Source: Gautieria morchelliformis (lineage: Eukaryota > Basidiomycota > Agaricomycetes > Gomphales > Gomphaceae). From it: a stretch of DNA of 64,000 nt. Below are positions 22,888 through 36,118 of the stretch, one piece after another. The notes under the pieces are model-generated. The model searched no databases and had not been told where the DNA came from. It was given only the letters and a program-made list of their open reading frames with translations. Numbering within the stretch: the first letter of the stretch is position 1; the number at the start of each line of letters is the position of its first letter. The position numbers and the translations under genes are program-made. Location of the stretch: contig WHVA01000251.1 in NCBI GenBank assembly GCA_015179125.1, positions 1 to 64,000 on the forward strand. The letters are read 5' to 3'.

Positions 22888-24389
22888 TGTTTTGGAACCC
22901 TTCAAGACTTTGGTGTTATTGCTAACACTTCAATCTATCAGAACGTGTCGTTTACGAGACTCAAAGAATATTAAACAATGCTGCAGCACAACTCCGGAAA
23001 TAATTTAATATTTGTACCTTGGTTGCAATCCGCGTAAAAACTAGTCCAAGTTAATACGGATGGAAGGCAATGCGTTTCTTAGCAGCACTGGACAATAAAC
23101 TAAAAGACTGTAGGTTCAAGGACACTATCGGGGTCCAAGCGTATTCCAAAATATAAAGGAATGTACTTAGCAGGCGAGTTTATAAATGGACTGCCCTGAT
23201 AATCTACCAGCGCACAGCAATAAAACGAGAGGCAAAGAATAGAATCTAAAGCGGCTTTTACAAGTAACAGGAATTGACTTGTGAAAGATATTAACCAGGA
23301 AAATCAACTGATCAACTCTCTCGGGTATTGGAGTGCGAATGGCAAGACTATCAATTGACAGACTCACTCTGTAGAATTACACCCGGAGGATTAGTCTAGG
23401 TGGCTAAGCAGAAAAGTATCTACTTAACAAGGAATTAGACACTAAAGTAAGTGAATAACCCTAGCTGGGGTTAGCAGCTTAGTAAGATGCAAGTCACAGG
23501 AGTCACGTGTAGGATAGAAGCAGTAGATTGCTAGATTGGATGATTCTTCTAGGGGGTCAGAATGGCCTCCTTTTATATTGTAAATTACACAGGATTACGT
23601 AAAATGGGGAGCTTCTATCTATTAGGCGAGTGATGTCATAAGTAAATATTTGCACAGCTAAAACACACCCTCGTAACTATAGTGGTGTGTTTGTGCAAGG
23701 AAATTAAGAATAGATAGCCAATCACCTTCCCTGATTTGCACTGCCCAGCATAGCCTTACACAGCCCTGCATAGTCTTGCATAGCCCTGCATAGCCCTGCA
23801 CAGCCCTGTGATGTCAAGGGTCCTATTTCAGGGGTTGTGGCACTAAGCTTGGAGGCTCAGCATCCAATAAGATTGCTTGATTATGCACCCTAGTTTTGGC
23901 TCTGCATATCATTGGGCAGTCTTGCACACAGCCTTACACAGCCATGGTTGCTATGAAGCAAGTCATGTGTCTGCTGGGCTTGAACTATATTTAGGTGTAC
24001 AGGCTTGTGTAAGCTGCACCAGATATTCCCAACCTCACCAGCTGAGATTGAAAGAGCCAAAGTGTTGGAGTTGTGGCTGTTTGAGGACGTGCGGCTCTGA
24101 ATAAGCGCGTTCGAGGTTCGCTCCGGTCGGAGTTTGAAATTGAGCGCCGATGACAAAGTTATGGACTCTCATGGGTTCATAACCTTTGTCAAGCAAATTA
24201 AGGCAGTTTTGAGCCAAGGAGGTCGGAACAATTGGCGAAAAAATGCCAGAAAATTCAAGGAATATTCTAAATCCAGTTCCCCATCAAAGCTGCGTGTATT
24301 GGCTGAGGTTAAGATGGGAAAAAGGTTTTTTACAGACTTTTTTAATGCTTTTTTCGAGGTTTTTAGACTAGAAAGATGGTTCCTACACA
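22888..24389 (-). mobile_element. LTR family X, minus orientation (left arm of inverted pair)
   Basis: It begins TGTTTTGGAACCCTTCAAG and ends GGTTCCTACACA. It is the near-perfect reverse complement of 24996-26486. A TATA-like box (reverse of caatataaaagg) near 23570 and the CA/TG ends support an LTR. It carries tandem AGCCCTGCA-type units near 23755-23815. Flanking 5-mers (GGGCT and GCCTG) do not match, so it is not a clean solo LTR. No coding region is attached. Confidence 0.8.
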
Positions 24390-24995
24390 GCCTGGGAAAT
24401 ACTTACAAAGCATGGGTGGTTGTAGACGCATCACATGACCGCCGGAGTTTACCGAAGCTCAGCGTGGGAAATGTTACTCATCTTTCGGAGTTACTTGCGA
24501 TCGGCGACTCGAAAGGTGAAAATCAAGGATGACCAGAATCTTATGTAGTGCCAGAAAATCTTCTTAGAATCATTTGTAAAGGTCCCATCCATCATTCTTA
24601 TGGGTGTCATTCTGCACAAATATTAAATTCTGCACGCGTGCACGCCAGAGTATGGGCCCACATGGGTGGTCGAGGGTGGTTAGGTGCGATGATGATAAGC
24701 TAACAGTAAAATCATGCCAACACGCCGAGCAAGCACGGGTGTACTCGCAGCTGCCATGGGACAATTCTAAGAAGATGGCATCTTTTACAAATGAAAGGGA
24801 CTTATTAGGTTGAAGTAACAAGATTAAAAGTGGAATACTAGTAGCTGTAAATAAAGGAGAAAGCCATGAGTGACTTATTTAAATAAACAAGATGCACAAA
24901 TTAGGCTGAGGGTAAATTATCCAAGAAAAAACAAAGAAAAAGGAGCTAAAAAGATTGTGTGCTTCAAAGTTTATTATACTAGATCAGGTCAGCCC
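24390..24995. other. 606-bp spacer between inverted LTRs
   Basis: No gene is seen. The spacer contains a TTCTGCACAAA stretch similar to one near 8590 and a short palindrome (GCACGCGTGC) near 24636. It would form the loop if the flanking LTR arms were transcribed through. Confidence 0.5.
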
Positions 24996-26486
24996 TGTGT
25001 AGGAACCATCTTTCTAGTCTAAAAACCTCGAAACAAGCATTAAAAAGTCTGTAAAAAACCTTTTTCCCATTTTAAACTCAGCCAATACACACAGCTTTGA
25101 TGGGGAACTGGATTTAGAATATTCCTTGAATTTTCTGGCATTTTTTCGCCAATTGTTCCGACCTCCTTGGCTCAAAACTGCCTTAATTTGCTTGACAAAG
25201 GTTATGAACCCATGAGAGTCCATAACTTTGTCATCGGCGCTCAATTTCAAACTCCGACCGGAGCGAACCTCGAACGCGCTTATTCAGAGCCGCACGTCCT
25301 CAAACAGCCACAACTCCAACACTTTGGCTCTTTCAATCTCAGCTGGTGAGGTTGGGAATATCTGGTGCAGCTTACACAAGCCTGTACACCTAAATATAGT
25401 TCAAGCCCAGCAGACACATGACTTGCTTCATAGCAACCATGGCTGTGTAAGGCTGTGTGCAAGACTGCCCAATGATATGCAGAGCCAAAACTAGGGTGCA
25501 TAATCAAGCAATCTTATTGGATGCTGAGCCTCCAAGCTTAGTGCCACAACCCCTGAAATAGGACCCTTGACATCACAGGGCTGTGCAGGGCTATGCAGGG
25601 CTATGCAGGGCTGTGTAAGGCTATGCTGGGCAGTGCAAATCAGGGAAGGTGATTGGCTATCTATTCTTAATTTCCTTGCACAAACACACCACTATAGTTA
25701 CGAGGGTGTGTTTTAGCTGTGCAAATATTTACTTATGACATCACTCGCCTAATAGATAGAAGCTCCCCATTTTACGTAATCCTGTGTAATTTACAATATA
25801 AAAGGAGGCCATTCTGATCCCCTAGAAGAATCATCCAATCTAGCAATCTACTGCTTCTATCCTACACGTGACTCCTGTGACTTGCATCTTACTAAGCTGC
25901 TAACCCCAGCTAGGGTTATTCACTTACTTTAGTGTCTAATTCCTTGTTAAGTAGATACTTTTCTGCTTAGCCACCTAGACTAATCCTCCGGGTGTAATTC
26001 TACAGAGTGAGTCTGTCAATTGATAGTCTTGCCATTCGCACTCCAATACCCGAGAGAGTTGATCAGTTGATTTTCCTGGTTAATATCTTTCACAAGTCAA
26101 TTCCTGTTACTTGTAAAAGCCGCTTTAGATTCTATTCTTTGCCTCTCGTTTTATTGCTGTGCGCTGGTAGATTATCAGGGCAGTCCATTTATAAACTCGC
26201 CTGCTAAGTACATTCCTTTATATTTTGGAATACGCTTGGACCCCGATAGTGTCCTTGAACCTACAGTCTTTTAGTTTATTGTCCAGTGCTGCTAAGAAAC
26301 GCATTGCCTTCCATCCGTATTAACTTGGACTAGTTTTTACGCGGATTGCAACCAAGGTACAAATATTAAATTATTTCCGGAGTTGTGCTGCAGCATTGTT
26401 TAATATTCTTTGAGTCTCGTAAACGACACGTTCTGATAGATTGAAGTGTTAGCAATAACACCAAAGTCTTGAAGGGTTCCAAAACA
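24996..26486 (+). mobile_element. LTR family X, plus orientation (right arm of inverted pair)
   Basis: It begins TGTGTAGGAACCATC and ends GGGTTCCAAAACA. It has a caatataaaagg TATA-like box near 25793 and tandem GCAGGGCTATG units near 25580-25640. Only scattered differences from the left arm were found. The preceding 5-mer is AGCCC and the following is GTGGC, so no target duplication is present at this copy. Confidence 0.8.
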
Positions 26487-27559
26487 GTGGCTGCACCAGC
26501 GCTTAACTGTCACGAACCAGTCACAACATATCCCATCATGCACACACGCATTACCAAGCCCACCAAGCACATATACAAATATCACCGAACCCATAATATC
26601 ATCACAGCACTGTGGAGCCAAGCTGAACCAAGCATTTTCCCACATGCTACACATCATGTGTGCACGTGATCCGATCAAGGGACGTGACACACCAAGGTGA
26701 CCCTGCACTTGTCTCGACCATTTCTCCTATTCTCTCTCATTCCCCATTCACCATTATACTTTACACATCACATTCCACACACATGTCCCTCCTACTCCTA
26801 ATACTCAAACCTATGCCAGTTGCCCGAAATGTCCTTTTTCTTGTTCCCATCTTGTAACACACCAAGAACGCCAAGTTCTTTTCTTGATAGTTAAATACTC
26901 GACCTTGTACACTACAGTGAAACAGTGAAAACAGTTAATCACTCACTTCTTTTGCGCTCTATAGCTATCAGCTTCAGTCAGTATTGTTGTAAGACGCATG
27001 TGCCTTGTTACATGTGCAAACACCCTACTTTCTCAAGCACCTCTCGATTTGACTCTTATTACGAGTTTGAATCATACTTCTACTAGCTATTTGTGATACC
27101 ATAACTAACAAGAAAAACTGCAAGTTCAAGACCCTGAGTGTGCACGTGTGTTTGATTCTATGGCAATGCTAGATGGCCGCAGTACAGGCGTCATCCCATC
27201 GTGGCAGTATTTCTGGATATGGAAACATGAGAAAGCTCCTAATTTGGCGTCCTGGATGTAGTCGAAGAGGTCGGCCGAGGGTGAAGACTATTGGGTTAAT
27301 ACACAGGGCACAGCAACATGGTATCCATGACATGGTGCATTCGGTGTATCAGCTGTGTGGCTGTGTGGTGATGTAGAGCTGTTCCTGGTGGCCCGAGACT
27401 GAGGGGACTGGTGCGATGTGGTCACAGTTTTGTAACTTAGTATGATTAGAATGACGACAGTGAGAATAGTGTACTTCCGCCCTGACTCATTTCAGACCAG
27501 CACAGGGACCACGGGTTGTGCATCATCATCGCGAGAGTCCAAGCCATGAGTTGGGCAGG
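26487..27559. other. Intergenic, no gene assigned
   Basis: There is no convincing ORF. A stretch beginning TGTCACGAACCAG (about 26507) and ending CATAACTAACA (about 27108) looks LTR-like, with a ttaaata box near 26892, but no target duplication was found. The remainder joins the start of segment B. Confidence 0.35.
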
Positions 27560-28916
27560 CTGGAAGTACAGGCTACAGCAGCTAGGCCACGCATCGCATG
27601 ATAATGGCGTCAAGTGCAGCCATATCACAACTCCAAAAGATTGAAGATAACCCGTCATGGCAGACACGGACACACAGCGAGCCTAGGAACTTTTTGGCAT
27701 GACATCTGCAGATACTGATGTGCATCAAGACTGTACAGTGCTCCAAGTCAGTGCGTGGGTGTCTTGAAGACAGGCAGCCGGACACATGGCGAGCCTGGTA
27801 GGAGCATCTGGCAGATCCACGTATACTTGTGTGCATCCAGACTGTACAGCACTCACGTGGAGTATAATATATGATACTATACTCTACGCGTGCGACTGGG
27901 ATATCAGTCTCCATCATGATCGGGTACGTTGCGGTCCCTCGGTTTAACTCATTTAACGTGAGTCAGGCTCCACCCAGGCCAAACGCTGCTGATACTCGTG
28001 CGCATTAAACTAGGGTCTTGCATACTCACGTCTGACAGGGTGTTCGAGGCCGTGATGGGCTCACAGCGTTCGCAGCGTGGGGTCTGTGCATGGGCAGAGT
28101 CAGTGCACAGCTGAGTCCGGCAGTCAGCTGGAGACTCTTCCTCATCATCTTTCTCCTCGCGGGCTGTGGCAACACTCGACCAGAGGGATGGAGTATGTTT
28201 CTCATCGATGGTGCGGCATGTGCCACACATATAGGATCAGGGAAGCTGGGTCTAGGAGTATGCTTCTGCTGAGCAATAGCATGCCAGGAACTAACACCCA
28301 TATCCTGGAGCATAGGATAGACTACCGCCTGTGTTGAATGGTATGTAGATCCTTATTATCAATGTTATATTTGTGCATAGTCACATGTTGGACATTAGTT
28401 GACACTGATACATGCTGAGCCCTGATGTAAGCTGGATCAACATGGAAGAATGTGAGGATGGTATGGTATGCCCAGCCATGCTCTTTTATAGCATTTACAA
28501 ACTAACATAGCCAAGCATGCACTTTACACCAGATCAGTATCCGTGGCATGAGGCTGTCCCTGCATATTCCTCAGGATGCAATTTCTCAAATCTGCGCACA
28601 GTTCACTGACTCCCAGCAGCAAAACATGGACAATATTTTCATGAAGCACAGTAACAAACCAGTCAGTCAAATTTGAAATGTTACAGAATATATATTTATC
28701 TATGGAATTTTGACCATATGAGTTGGCCAGAGTGAGCAGATACCCACATCTTCTATGGTGACCAATTTCCAAGCACTCAATAGATCAAAAAGGTAGGTTG
28801 ATGTAAGTGGCTGCATGTTGTTCTGCTAGGGGGTTTGTATTGGAATCACGGCTATGATGCATTGGCTTGCATGCTGTCAATAAGCCACTGCTGTTCTGCC
28901 AGATCCTACTGAACCA

Positions 28917-31317
28917 TTAACGAGTGCCTGAGGGAGATGCTAACTGCTCACCAGAGATGATGGGCCTGGCTGTTTCTACATCTCCAGGACATCCAGTTGC
29001 CCAAGGAAACTCATCCAACTCTATCCCAGCTGTCCCAGCCTCACCAGCTGACTGCTGGTGTTCCTGATCAGCCACATTGTCCTCCAAGGTCTCAGCACTA
29101 AAATCCTGGCTCAAGCGAGGGTTCCCAAATTCAGCCACTACGGCATTGTGGACACTTTGTCTGGCTGCTTGGAAGCTGGAGAATGAGAGAGACGGTAATG
29201 AAGGGCTGTTAAGTTGACGGTGTCTCTCTTTGAGAGTTAGGTGAAAGCGGGAGATGATAATTGTTGACAAGCTGTATGTCCACTGTTAGTACAATAATGT
29301 CTTCCACCTTAAATTGGTGAGAAGTGTTATGAATGGGAAAATCGAGCTATACATTAATATTCATCACTAACAAAGTCCTAATGACCTTCTGACTCTATAT
29401 GTACACCCACACACAATTCCAGCACACTCTAGGGCATGCGCGCGCGCTGTCACTCGCGTGCGCCTCTAACCGGTGGCTTCGACCCTGAGCCCGTTCCAGG
29501 GCCGACCGAGGGCTAGATCCGAGATGGAGTGCGGGAGGCGCTCCATCGTTCCTGATGCATATATTAGACTACACATGATCAGGTACAGCCTTGGCACCGG
29601 TGCATGCAATGCGCACCGGCGGCACTTGATCACTCCACAACCCCTTTCCACTTCTATCCTAGTATAGCTTCGTCCCAAGTAGTTAAATAGCTAGCTACTG
29701 TACAATAACAACCTAGGCAGTTAATCTCCATGTTTGTGCTCTTGTTCTAGCCCATGAGGCTTATGACTGGATGTTGTTGACAGTCAGGTGTTAGCTGTTG
29801 TTGTCACTGCGCGCGGTGTTAGCGCATACAACCGAAGTTGTATTCCCATCTCTACTCTCTATATGCTCTTACGACCTCATGAACCCTCACTGCGTACGCA
29901 ACCTGCCGACACGGTTTTCTACAAGAAGATACCTGTGCTGAACAGAGCTTAAGATGCTAGCCAGGGTTGGCTTTATACCATGAACCAGCTGAAGTTAGCC
30001 AATTTTATGTTATGATCAATGTCTTACATACCCTCAGTACCTGAAATGTCAAACAACACACAAAGTAAGCTATGAAGGTCCACAGGTTTACAAGTAATCA
30101 TACGTTCACTGTGATAGTACCAGCCAAAGTAATTGTAAGCATGAATCTGAATCTGAATCAAAGATATAAAATATCTTGGGAATAATATTCCATACCCATA
30201 TCTGACAAAGCCTTACCTGTAGATTAGTGATATGTCCATATATATAAGCCATATGTTGTATGCTCACCTTGGTAAATCACTAGACTAATGAGAGATTTCT
30301 TATTCCAAATCTCACCTTTCTGCCAAACCCTCAATGTTTGAATTGAGCTCAGAATGATTACCATCACAAATCCAGTGTCAAAAAGGATTGCAATAGCATT
30401 ACCAATGGTAGTCACTGTCAAAGGTATTCAGAGACAAATTGGACAAATATAGGTCCCTAGATCTTACTCCTGATGAATTTGTTAGTATAAATCTAAGCAA
30501 AAAGTCTTAGTCAGTACTGACAACAGCACTGTATTACATTGTGAACTAGTGTGATTGCAGTTGTTCAAAACAGACTGGTACTATATCCAGTGAAATGAAT
30601 TTATGTTATTTATAAAAAGTCTTCACATGGACATACCACTTCAATGATAATAGCACCCAGAATAAGCAGCCCAAGAACACCCAAAATGCTTTGATTCTGG
30701 AGGGAAATAGCATAGGTACGAGCTAGCAGAAGACCTAGATATTATAATGTGTTGATCCTTCTGCCTGAGAAATATAGGGTATAATCACTCACCGTGTACA
30801 CCAATCAGAAAAGGAACTTGTAGAGCATGAGCTAGGTGATTTAGACTATTACATTTTCTTTGAATATATGAGTTTCTAGGTTGCTTCTTCATAAGGAATG
30901 AAAGCCAGACTAGATACCCATTCCATTCAGTAAGGGTGTCACACATGAGAGCATTGTCACAAAATACCTCAAGGGACACGTTAGATAAACCACCATATAC
31001 ATCAACAAGAAACACAACCATGACCAGGTAGCGAGCTACTAAATAAAGAATAGAGCCTATTTTGACGGTCTTGCACCAAATGTGCCTGATCTCTGATGGC
31101 AGCATGAGAAGAGTGTCATAGATGAGCAGTGCTGTATAACAAGCTATGTAAATCGTGGAATTAGATAAAGGTCATGTACGCATACCAAACACTGTGATGA
31201 CGGTAAAGTTGAGCGCAAAGCTAGTTCAGGTAAGTTCTTCTGCATCTCACTCAATTTGATAAGTACGTGCTTGTCTGATAGTGCCTGTATTTCAGCCGAG
31301 GGGTCCACCTGAGACAT
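28917..31317 (-). pseudogene. DUF6533-type membrane protein, copy B, split by a solo LTR
   Basis: This is the same exon plan as copy A on the minus strand, with ATG at 31317. The first exon encodes 'MSQVDPSAEIQALSD' and the family signature 'LLIYDTLLMLPSEIRHIW' follows in the third exon. The first intron would start GC (GCACGT) where copy A has GTACGT. The last exon (28917-29271) is open for 117 codons and ends cleanly. The solo LTR at 29325-29923 lies in the intron just upstream of that last exon. Between exon 3 and the next exon the frame stays open through 'LTEWNGYLVWLSFLMKK', so a splice there is uncertain. Integral membrane location is inferred from hydrophobic helices; function is unknown. 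Confidence 0.7.
29325..29923. mobile_element. Solo LTR (599 bp) in DUF6533 copy B
   Basis: It begins TGTTATGAATGGG, ends GGTTTTCTACA and is flanked by the 5-bp duplication AGAAG (29320-29324 and 29924-29928). Copies A and C lack it at the same point, so the empty site is known. The family is undetermined; the TGTTATG start is shared with the solo LTR at 47886. Confidence 0.88.
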
Positions 31318-32360
31318 GATAGAGGAAAGATTAACTCCAATGCAGACGAGGGACTAAGTTTTGCATATATGGGGTTGGAGTAGCAGATCGCGCAAGGCGT
31401 ATATATAAGATTCTGTCTATGAGTGCCGCCAGGCCAACAGGTATTCACAGCATCCTATATCTGATTTTCCGGAGCGGGACTCCACACACATTGACGACCC
31501 CAAGTGCAGCAAAGCTCACTGATGGTATTAAGATGCCACATACCTGGTGTGTTAGTTATAAACAGGGGAACATGAGGAAGCGAGATGATATGTCGGAGAT
31601 CCCAGCTCAATCGCCAGAGTTTGCATGTGCCTGTAATTCTAAAGCGACGCTGAATGATGTCTGCAGACATACCAGCCCATGTCAATGTTGCTGGATATAA
31701 AGACATGAGAAATTTCTCATTTTGCGGCATGTCCTGACATGAAGAGACCTCTAACTTCGACCATCAGCTTTGACGGTGATGGTGGAGCTGTGCCCGGGTG
31801 GCCAGGGAAAGCCCAGGGTAATCTGCACGGGTTTGCTGTTTTATTTGGTATGCTATTAGAATGATGAGAGTGCCACTTAGGGGCATAAACGCCATTGGAA
31901 AAGATTGTAGCTGTCATGATCGAATCATGTCAGCTCCCTTGGAACACCAGTGCCTGATATAAACGGCTATCCAGATACACAGCACATCCCCATCGAATTT
32001 CATAAACACTTGATGACCGGATACTGATAATTCTGAGGCGAAGAGAACACGCCGTCACATCAGGAACCTGCCAAACAAAGACAAACATGCACACCGGCAG
32101 TTACGACGAGCAGCATGACACAGAGATGGACACGGACACAAACAAGAAGCCTGGACACAGTCATCTTTGCATGGTATGCACATGTCTGTCAATTCTAGCC
32201 GCACCATCGACTCCCTCATCTTTCATGGCATTACCACATTTTTTACCCATCTAAGTTCACTTCTGCTCACACAAGACTAACAGCCTCCCCTCCCAGGCTC
32301 ATATCTTCCACTGCCCTCTCTCACCCATGGCCATGAACTTATAATGATGTTTCTGGTGTC

Positions 32361-32853
32361 TGCCAGTGGCCACCAGGCGCATCTGCACCCGCAGCACGGC
32401 ATATGCAGCCCACTCCCAACTCAACACCCACAAGCCCCCCCTTACCCATGCCCACCACCGCACCGTTGCCCATACCCACCCTCCCCGACCCCACAAAACC
32501 CCCCGGCCGCTGCGCGGGCAAATACACCAGCGCGTCTTCATGAACCCGCCACTCATGCCCCCTGGCTCCGGAAACGGGAATGGCCCCGCACCTGCAGCCT
32601 CCCCCACACCCAACGTGTGACCCCCCCCCCCACACAACCACACATGCTACCCCCGCACCCGCCCTCGCCGCAGCCCACGCCCATGCAGCACGCGCACGTC
32701 CCCCCGCCCGTGGGGTCGCCGCCTCCCCACCCCCACGCACACACAAACCCAAACATGCTCGCCCCCATTGCGGGATGTTACGGGTTCTGGCGTAGGTCCT
32801 GGGGTGGGGCCGCGGGTGTATCCTGGGGCTGGTGTGGGGGTGTCGAGTTTGGT
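32361..32853. other. Low-complexity CCC/CAC-rich centre
   Basis: The plus strand is very rich in C and CCCA/CACCC runs between about 32400 and 32760. Long ORFs in several frames and on both strands are products of this bias (proline/histidine- or glycine-rich) and no gene is supported. The stretch lies near the symmetry centre of the B/C inverted duplication. Confidence 0.5.
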
Positions 32854-33516
32854 TGTTACGACCGTTCATTTCCGACTTCCGACCCTCAGTTCAGCAACAC
32901 CTTCCGCCCCTCTGATATTTCTGACATTCCGCCCCTTGTACATTTCCCTTGTTCTTTCGACTCTATTACTCGGACCCACCGGACCCACCTCACCGTTCAT
33001 CAAGATCATACGTCCGGCCCTCCTTGTGTTTTGTTGTCAGATATGTTTTCCCGACCCCTTGTTCTTTGCCATTGTTCTACCTTACCCTGAACCCCCCTTG
33101 TAGTCCCATTGTTCCCAATTAGTTAGTTCCCACGCATTGTCTACTCGACTTCCGCTTCCCCCGGAATTTGCTTAGTACTACCCCATTACCTGTTGTCCCA
33201 GCTCTTTGTATAAAAGCCTATCATGTATGTCTGTTATTCTGAAATCAGATAATCGCCTTTGATACTTGATTTCCTTCGCTCCATCTCCTGTTCTTAGTAC
33301 AGCGAGTCTAGCAAGATCTCAGTCTCTCTCCACCTTCCGTCTTCCGCCTTCCGCCTCAGTTCCGACTCAAGTTCCGACCAACCTTTGGTTCAGTACTTTC
33401 CGACTTCCGACTCAGTTCCGAAATACTTAGGACGATAGTTCATTGGGGGTGCAACCTATAAGTTGAAGCCGCTGTCCTTTCCAGTTCCGACTTAGTGGAA
33501 ATCTCGATACGTAACA
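32854..33516 (+). mobile_element. LTR of gypsy family 2
   Basis: This 663-bp sequence begins TGTTACGACCGTTC and ends CGATACGTAACA, homologous to 60168-60850. Flanking 5-mers (TTGGT, TGCGG) do not match, so it is either an old solo LTR or a truncated copy. It is rich in TTCCG and TTCCGAC repeats like its relatives. Confidence 0.8.
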
Positions 33517-34749
33517 TGCGGTGGCATTAGGCCCATTGACTGCATTTGTTCGGAAGGCTTAGGATCATGATGCGTGGGTGTATGGGTATGAGGTATGAAG
33601 CACAGAGGAGCGATCATTATTATGATGTGATGGAAGGGGTACGTGCACTGGGGGACCCGCCGAGTCATTGGTATTCGTTCCAGGAGGGGAGGGGACTCGC
33701 ACCCCACCAAACGAGGACAGACATGCTCACCGGCGCCCGAATCGGCCCATAGTTACAACGATCAGCATGACACAGACTTGGACAAACCCTGACGTCGTCG
33801 TTTCATGGTATGTGCATGTCATCCCATCCATTCTTCTAACACCATCCACTGCCCTATCTCTCAAGACTACCCATTTTACCCCTATTCTATTGAAGGTCCT
33901 CATTTCACCTCCCCTCACACAACACTCGCACCTTCCCCCCCCCCAGGCTCCACAACTCCATATCTCCCACAGCCCTCTCCTTCCCACCGACATGGACTCA
34001 TAATCATGTTTCCGGTGTGTCTACCAGCGGAGGGGATGGGGGTGGGGGGTGCATGTGCCGGGTGTTGAGGCCAGCAAGAGCTGGACCGCGGGCTGTATAC
34101 GTTTGTAGGATGAGAGTGGTGCAGAGGGGGCATGGCTTGGATCGATCTCCTGGTTCGACATGCAGGAGAGTGTTTGGAGTGCAATCCAGTGATCATTGCA
34201 CATCACATCCCGCAGCACGCGGAGTCCTCAGCAACTTGGTGCGCTCAGCCTTAGCTTATACGCTCAACCCCCAGGGCGGGCTTACCACTAAGCTACCGCA
34301 GCCCCGCACGCATGATTACATGCCATGATGCTCCAAACGAGTCTGCAACAAAAGCAGCGCGCTGTGTCTTCCTTTCATATCATAAATCAGCGTCCATTTC
34401 AGAGCCTGCCATGCCGGCCAGTGATCCGAGTCAGGAGCTCAAATTGCGGGGTCAGCGTGCGGAATCTACCGCGTACGGTACCCCCTCGGAGAGTCAGGAT
34501 TAGCGCTGCAAGATGCGCTGAGATGCGAGATTCGTTCGAGGCTGCGGCGTGGGCGGGGGCAGGAAGGTCCACCGGGCGGGGGAAGGGCAGAGCGGGACGT
34601 GAGGGGCAGGAGGGAGGCGTCACGGCGGTCAGAGCCACAAGAGACTGGACAATGGGACATGCCATCCGCAGGGCGGGGTTGTGTTTGTGTCTGGGTCTGG
34701 GTCTGCATGCCGCGGATTGATGGATGGCGAGACGTGGTGGAGAGGGCTG
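33517..34749. other. Central region with dispersed repeat pieces
   Basis: About 33715-34020 repeats the edge of segment B (32080-32360) in direct orientation, and 34330-34560 is an inverted copy of about 1060-1290. On the minus strand near 34220-34310 an A-box-like TAGCTTAGTGG occurs with only a weak B box, so a tRNA-derived SINE head is possible but not established. No gene is supported. Confidence 0.45.
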
Positions 34750-36118
34750 CCAACGCGTCATGCAGGATGGACACCCCCACCGTCCCCTCCACTTTCAGAC
34801 ACACCGGAAACATCACTAGTGGTGTGTGAGGGAGGTGAACTGACGGTTGGAGTGGATGGGTAAAACGCGTGGTAATGCCGTGAAAGATGAGGGAGTCGAT
34901 GGTGCGGGTAGAATGGACGGGACGACATGTGCATACCATGCAAAGGCGACCATCTCCAGGCTTGTTGTCCGTGTCTGTGTCTGTGTCATGCTGCTCGTTG
35001 TGACTGCCAAGTCAGTGTGCATGTTTGTCTTTGTTTGGTGTTCCTGATGTGTCATTCAGAATTATGAATATCCGGTCGATAAGTGTTTACGGACGATGGG
35101 GATGGGTGTGTATCTGGATAATGCCATTTATATTTAACTAAGGCACCGGTGTTCCAAGGGAGCTGCCATGATTTGATCACGACAGCTACAATTGTTTCCA
35201 ATCTGAATTATGGAATGACTGCCAGGCGTCCAATGTTGTTTATTCTCACTAGGTTGCACTGTCGCCATTCTAATAATATCATACTAAATGTAAACTGCAA
35301 ACACATTGTAGATCACCTCAGTAGCGTCCTGAGCTTTCCTGGGCCACCGGGCACAGCTCTACATCACCATCACAGCGTGTACACCGAATTCTCAGCCTTG
35401 TCGATACCATGTGTGCCATCTTTAAATTCAATAGTCCCTTCATAAGACGACCTCTTCTTGCGTGGTACAGGACATGCCGCCAAAATCAGAATTGACTCGT
35501 GTCGCCTTATCGAACAACGTTGGCATGAACTGATACCTCTGCTGTTACCCAGCATCGATATAGAATTGCAGCCACGTGCAAACTCTGGGCATTGAGCTGG
35601 ACAGCCTAGATCTCTCATATCATCTTGCTTCCTCGTGTTCTCATCTTCATATGCAACACACTGGAGGTGTGACATCTTAATACACATCAGTGAGCTGTGT
35701 CGCAGTTGGCTTTCATGTGGTGTTATGCTGACTCTGCCCTGGCAGTCGTCAATGAGTGCCAAGTGTGCCTACATGACATGTTTATGTGGATCTTGGGAGA
35801 CCATTCCGCCCAGGCAAATTGGATGTAATGGCCAATTCCTGGCAAGAAGCCAAGCATCAACTACTCGCCATTGCTAGGCCAACTCTATCTGATGCCTCGA
35901 CGTTGTATTGCTAACTTTAATTCTTTTATATAGAATGTTCCTTCATCAGACCCATCCGCCTTGCATATTGTGCCATGCCTCGGGCACTGATGGGATGTTG
36001 TGAATATCTGTGGGCCTTGCAGCCCCCATAGACAGAATCTTATATGTACACCTTGCACAATCAGCTACTCCCATCCCACATCGCCACGCAAAACTTACTC
36101 CCTCGTCTTTCTTATATC

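Larger units (their letters stand above)
27560..32360. repeat. Segmental duplication, copy B
   Basis: It matches segment A in the same orientation up to about 31900, and segment C in inverted orientation over its whole length, including 31900-32360, which A lacks. It contains the second DUF6533 gene and a solo LTR. Outside these, 27560-28900 and 31320-32360 hold no supported gene. Confidence 0.85.

Noticed and set aside
23755-23815. Tandem AGCCCTGCA units resembling a CRISPR-like array
   Set aside because: Units are short, contiguous and without unique spacers; this is a minisatellite within LTR family X.
26507-27108. LTR-like stretch TGTCACG...CTAACA
   Set aside because: No target duplication and no second copy in the window; left as unassigned.
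32299-33103. Long overlapping ORFs rich in proline, histidine or glycine
   Set aside because: They occur in several frames of one CCC/CAC-biased stretch, on both strands, and partly run into the gypsy-2 LTR.
34220-34310. tRNA or SINE head on the minus strand
   Set aside because: The A box is good but the B box is poor, and there is no tail or target duplication.
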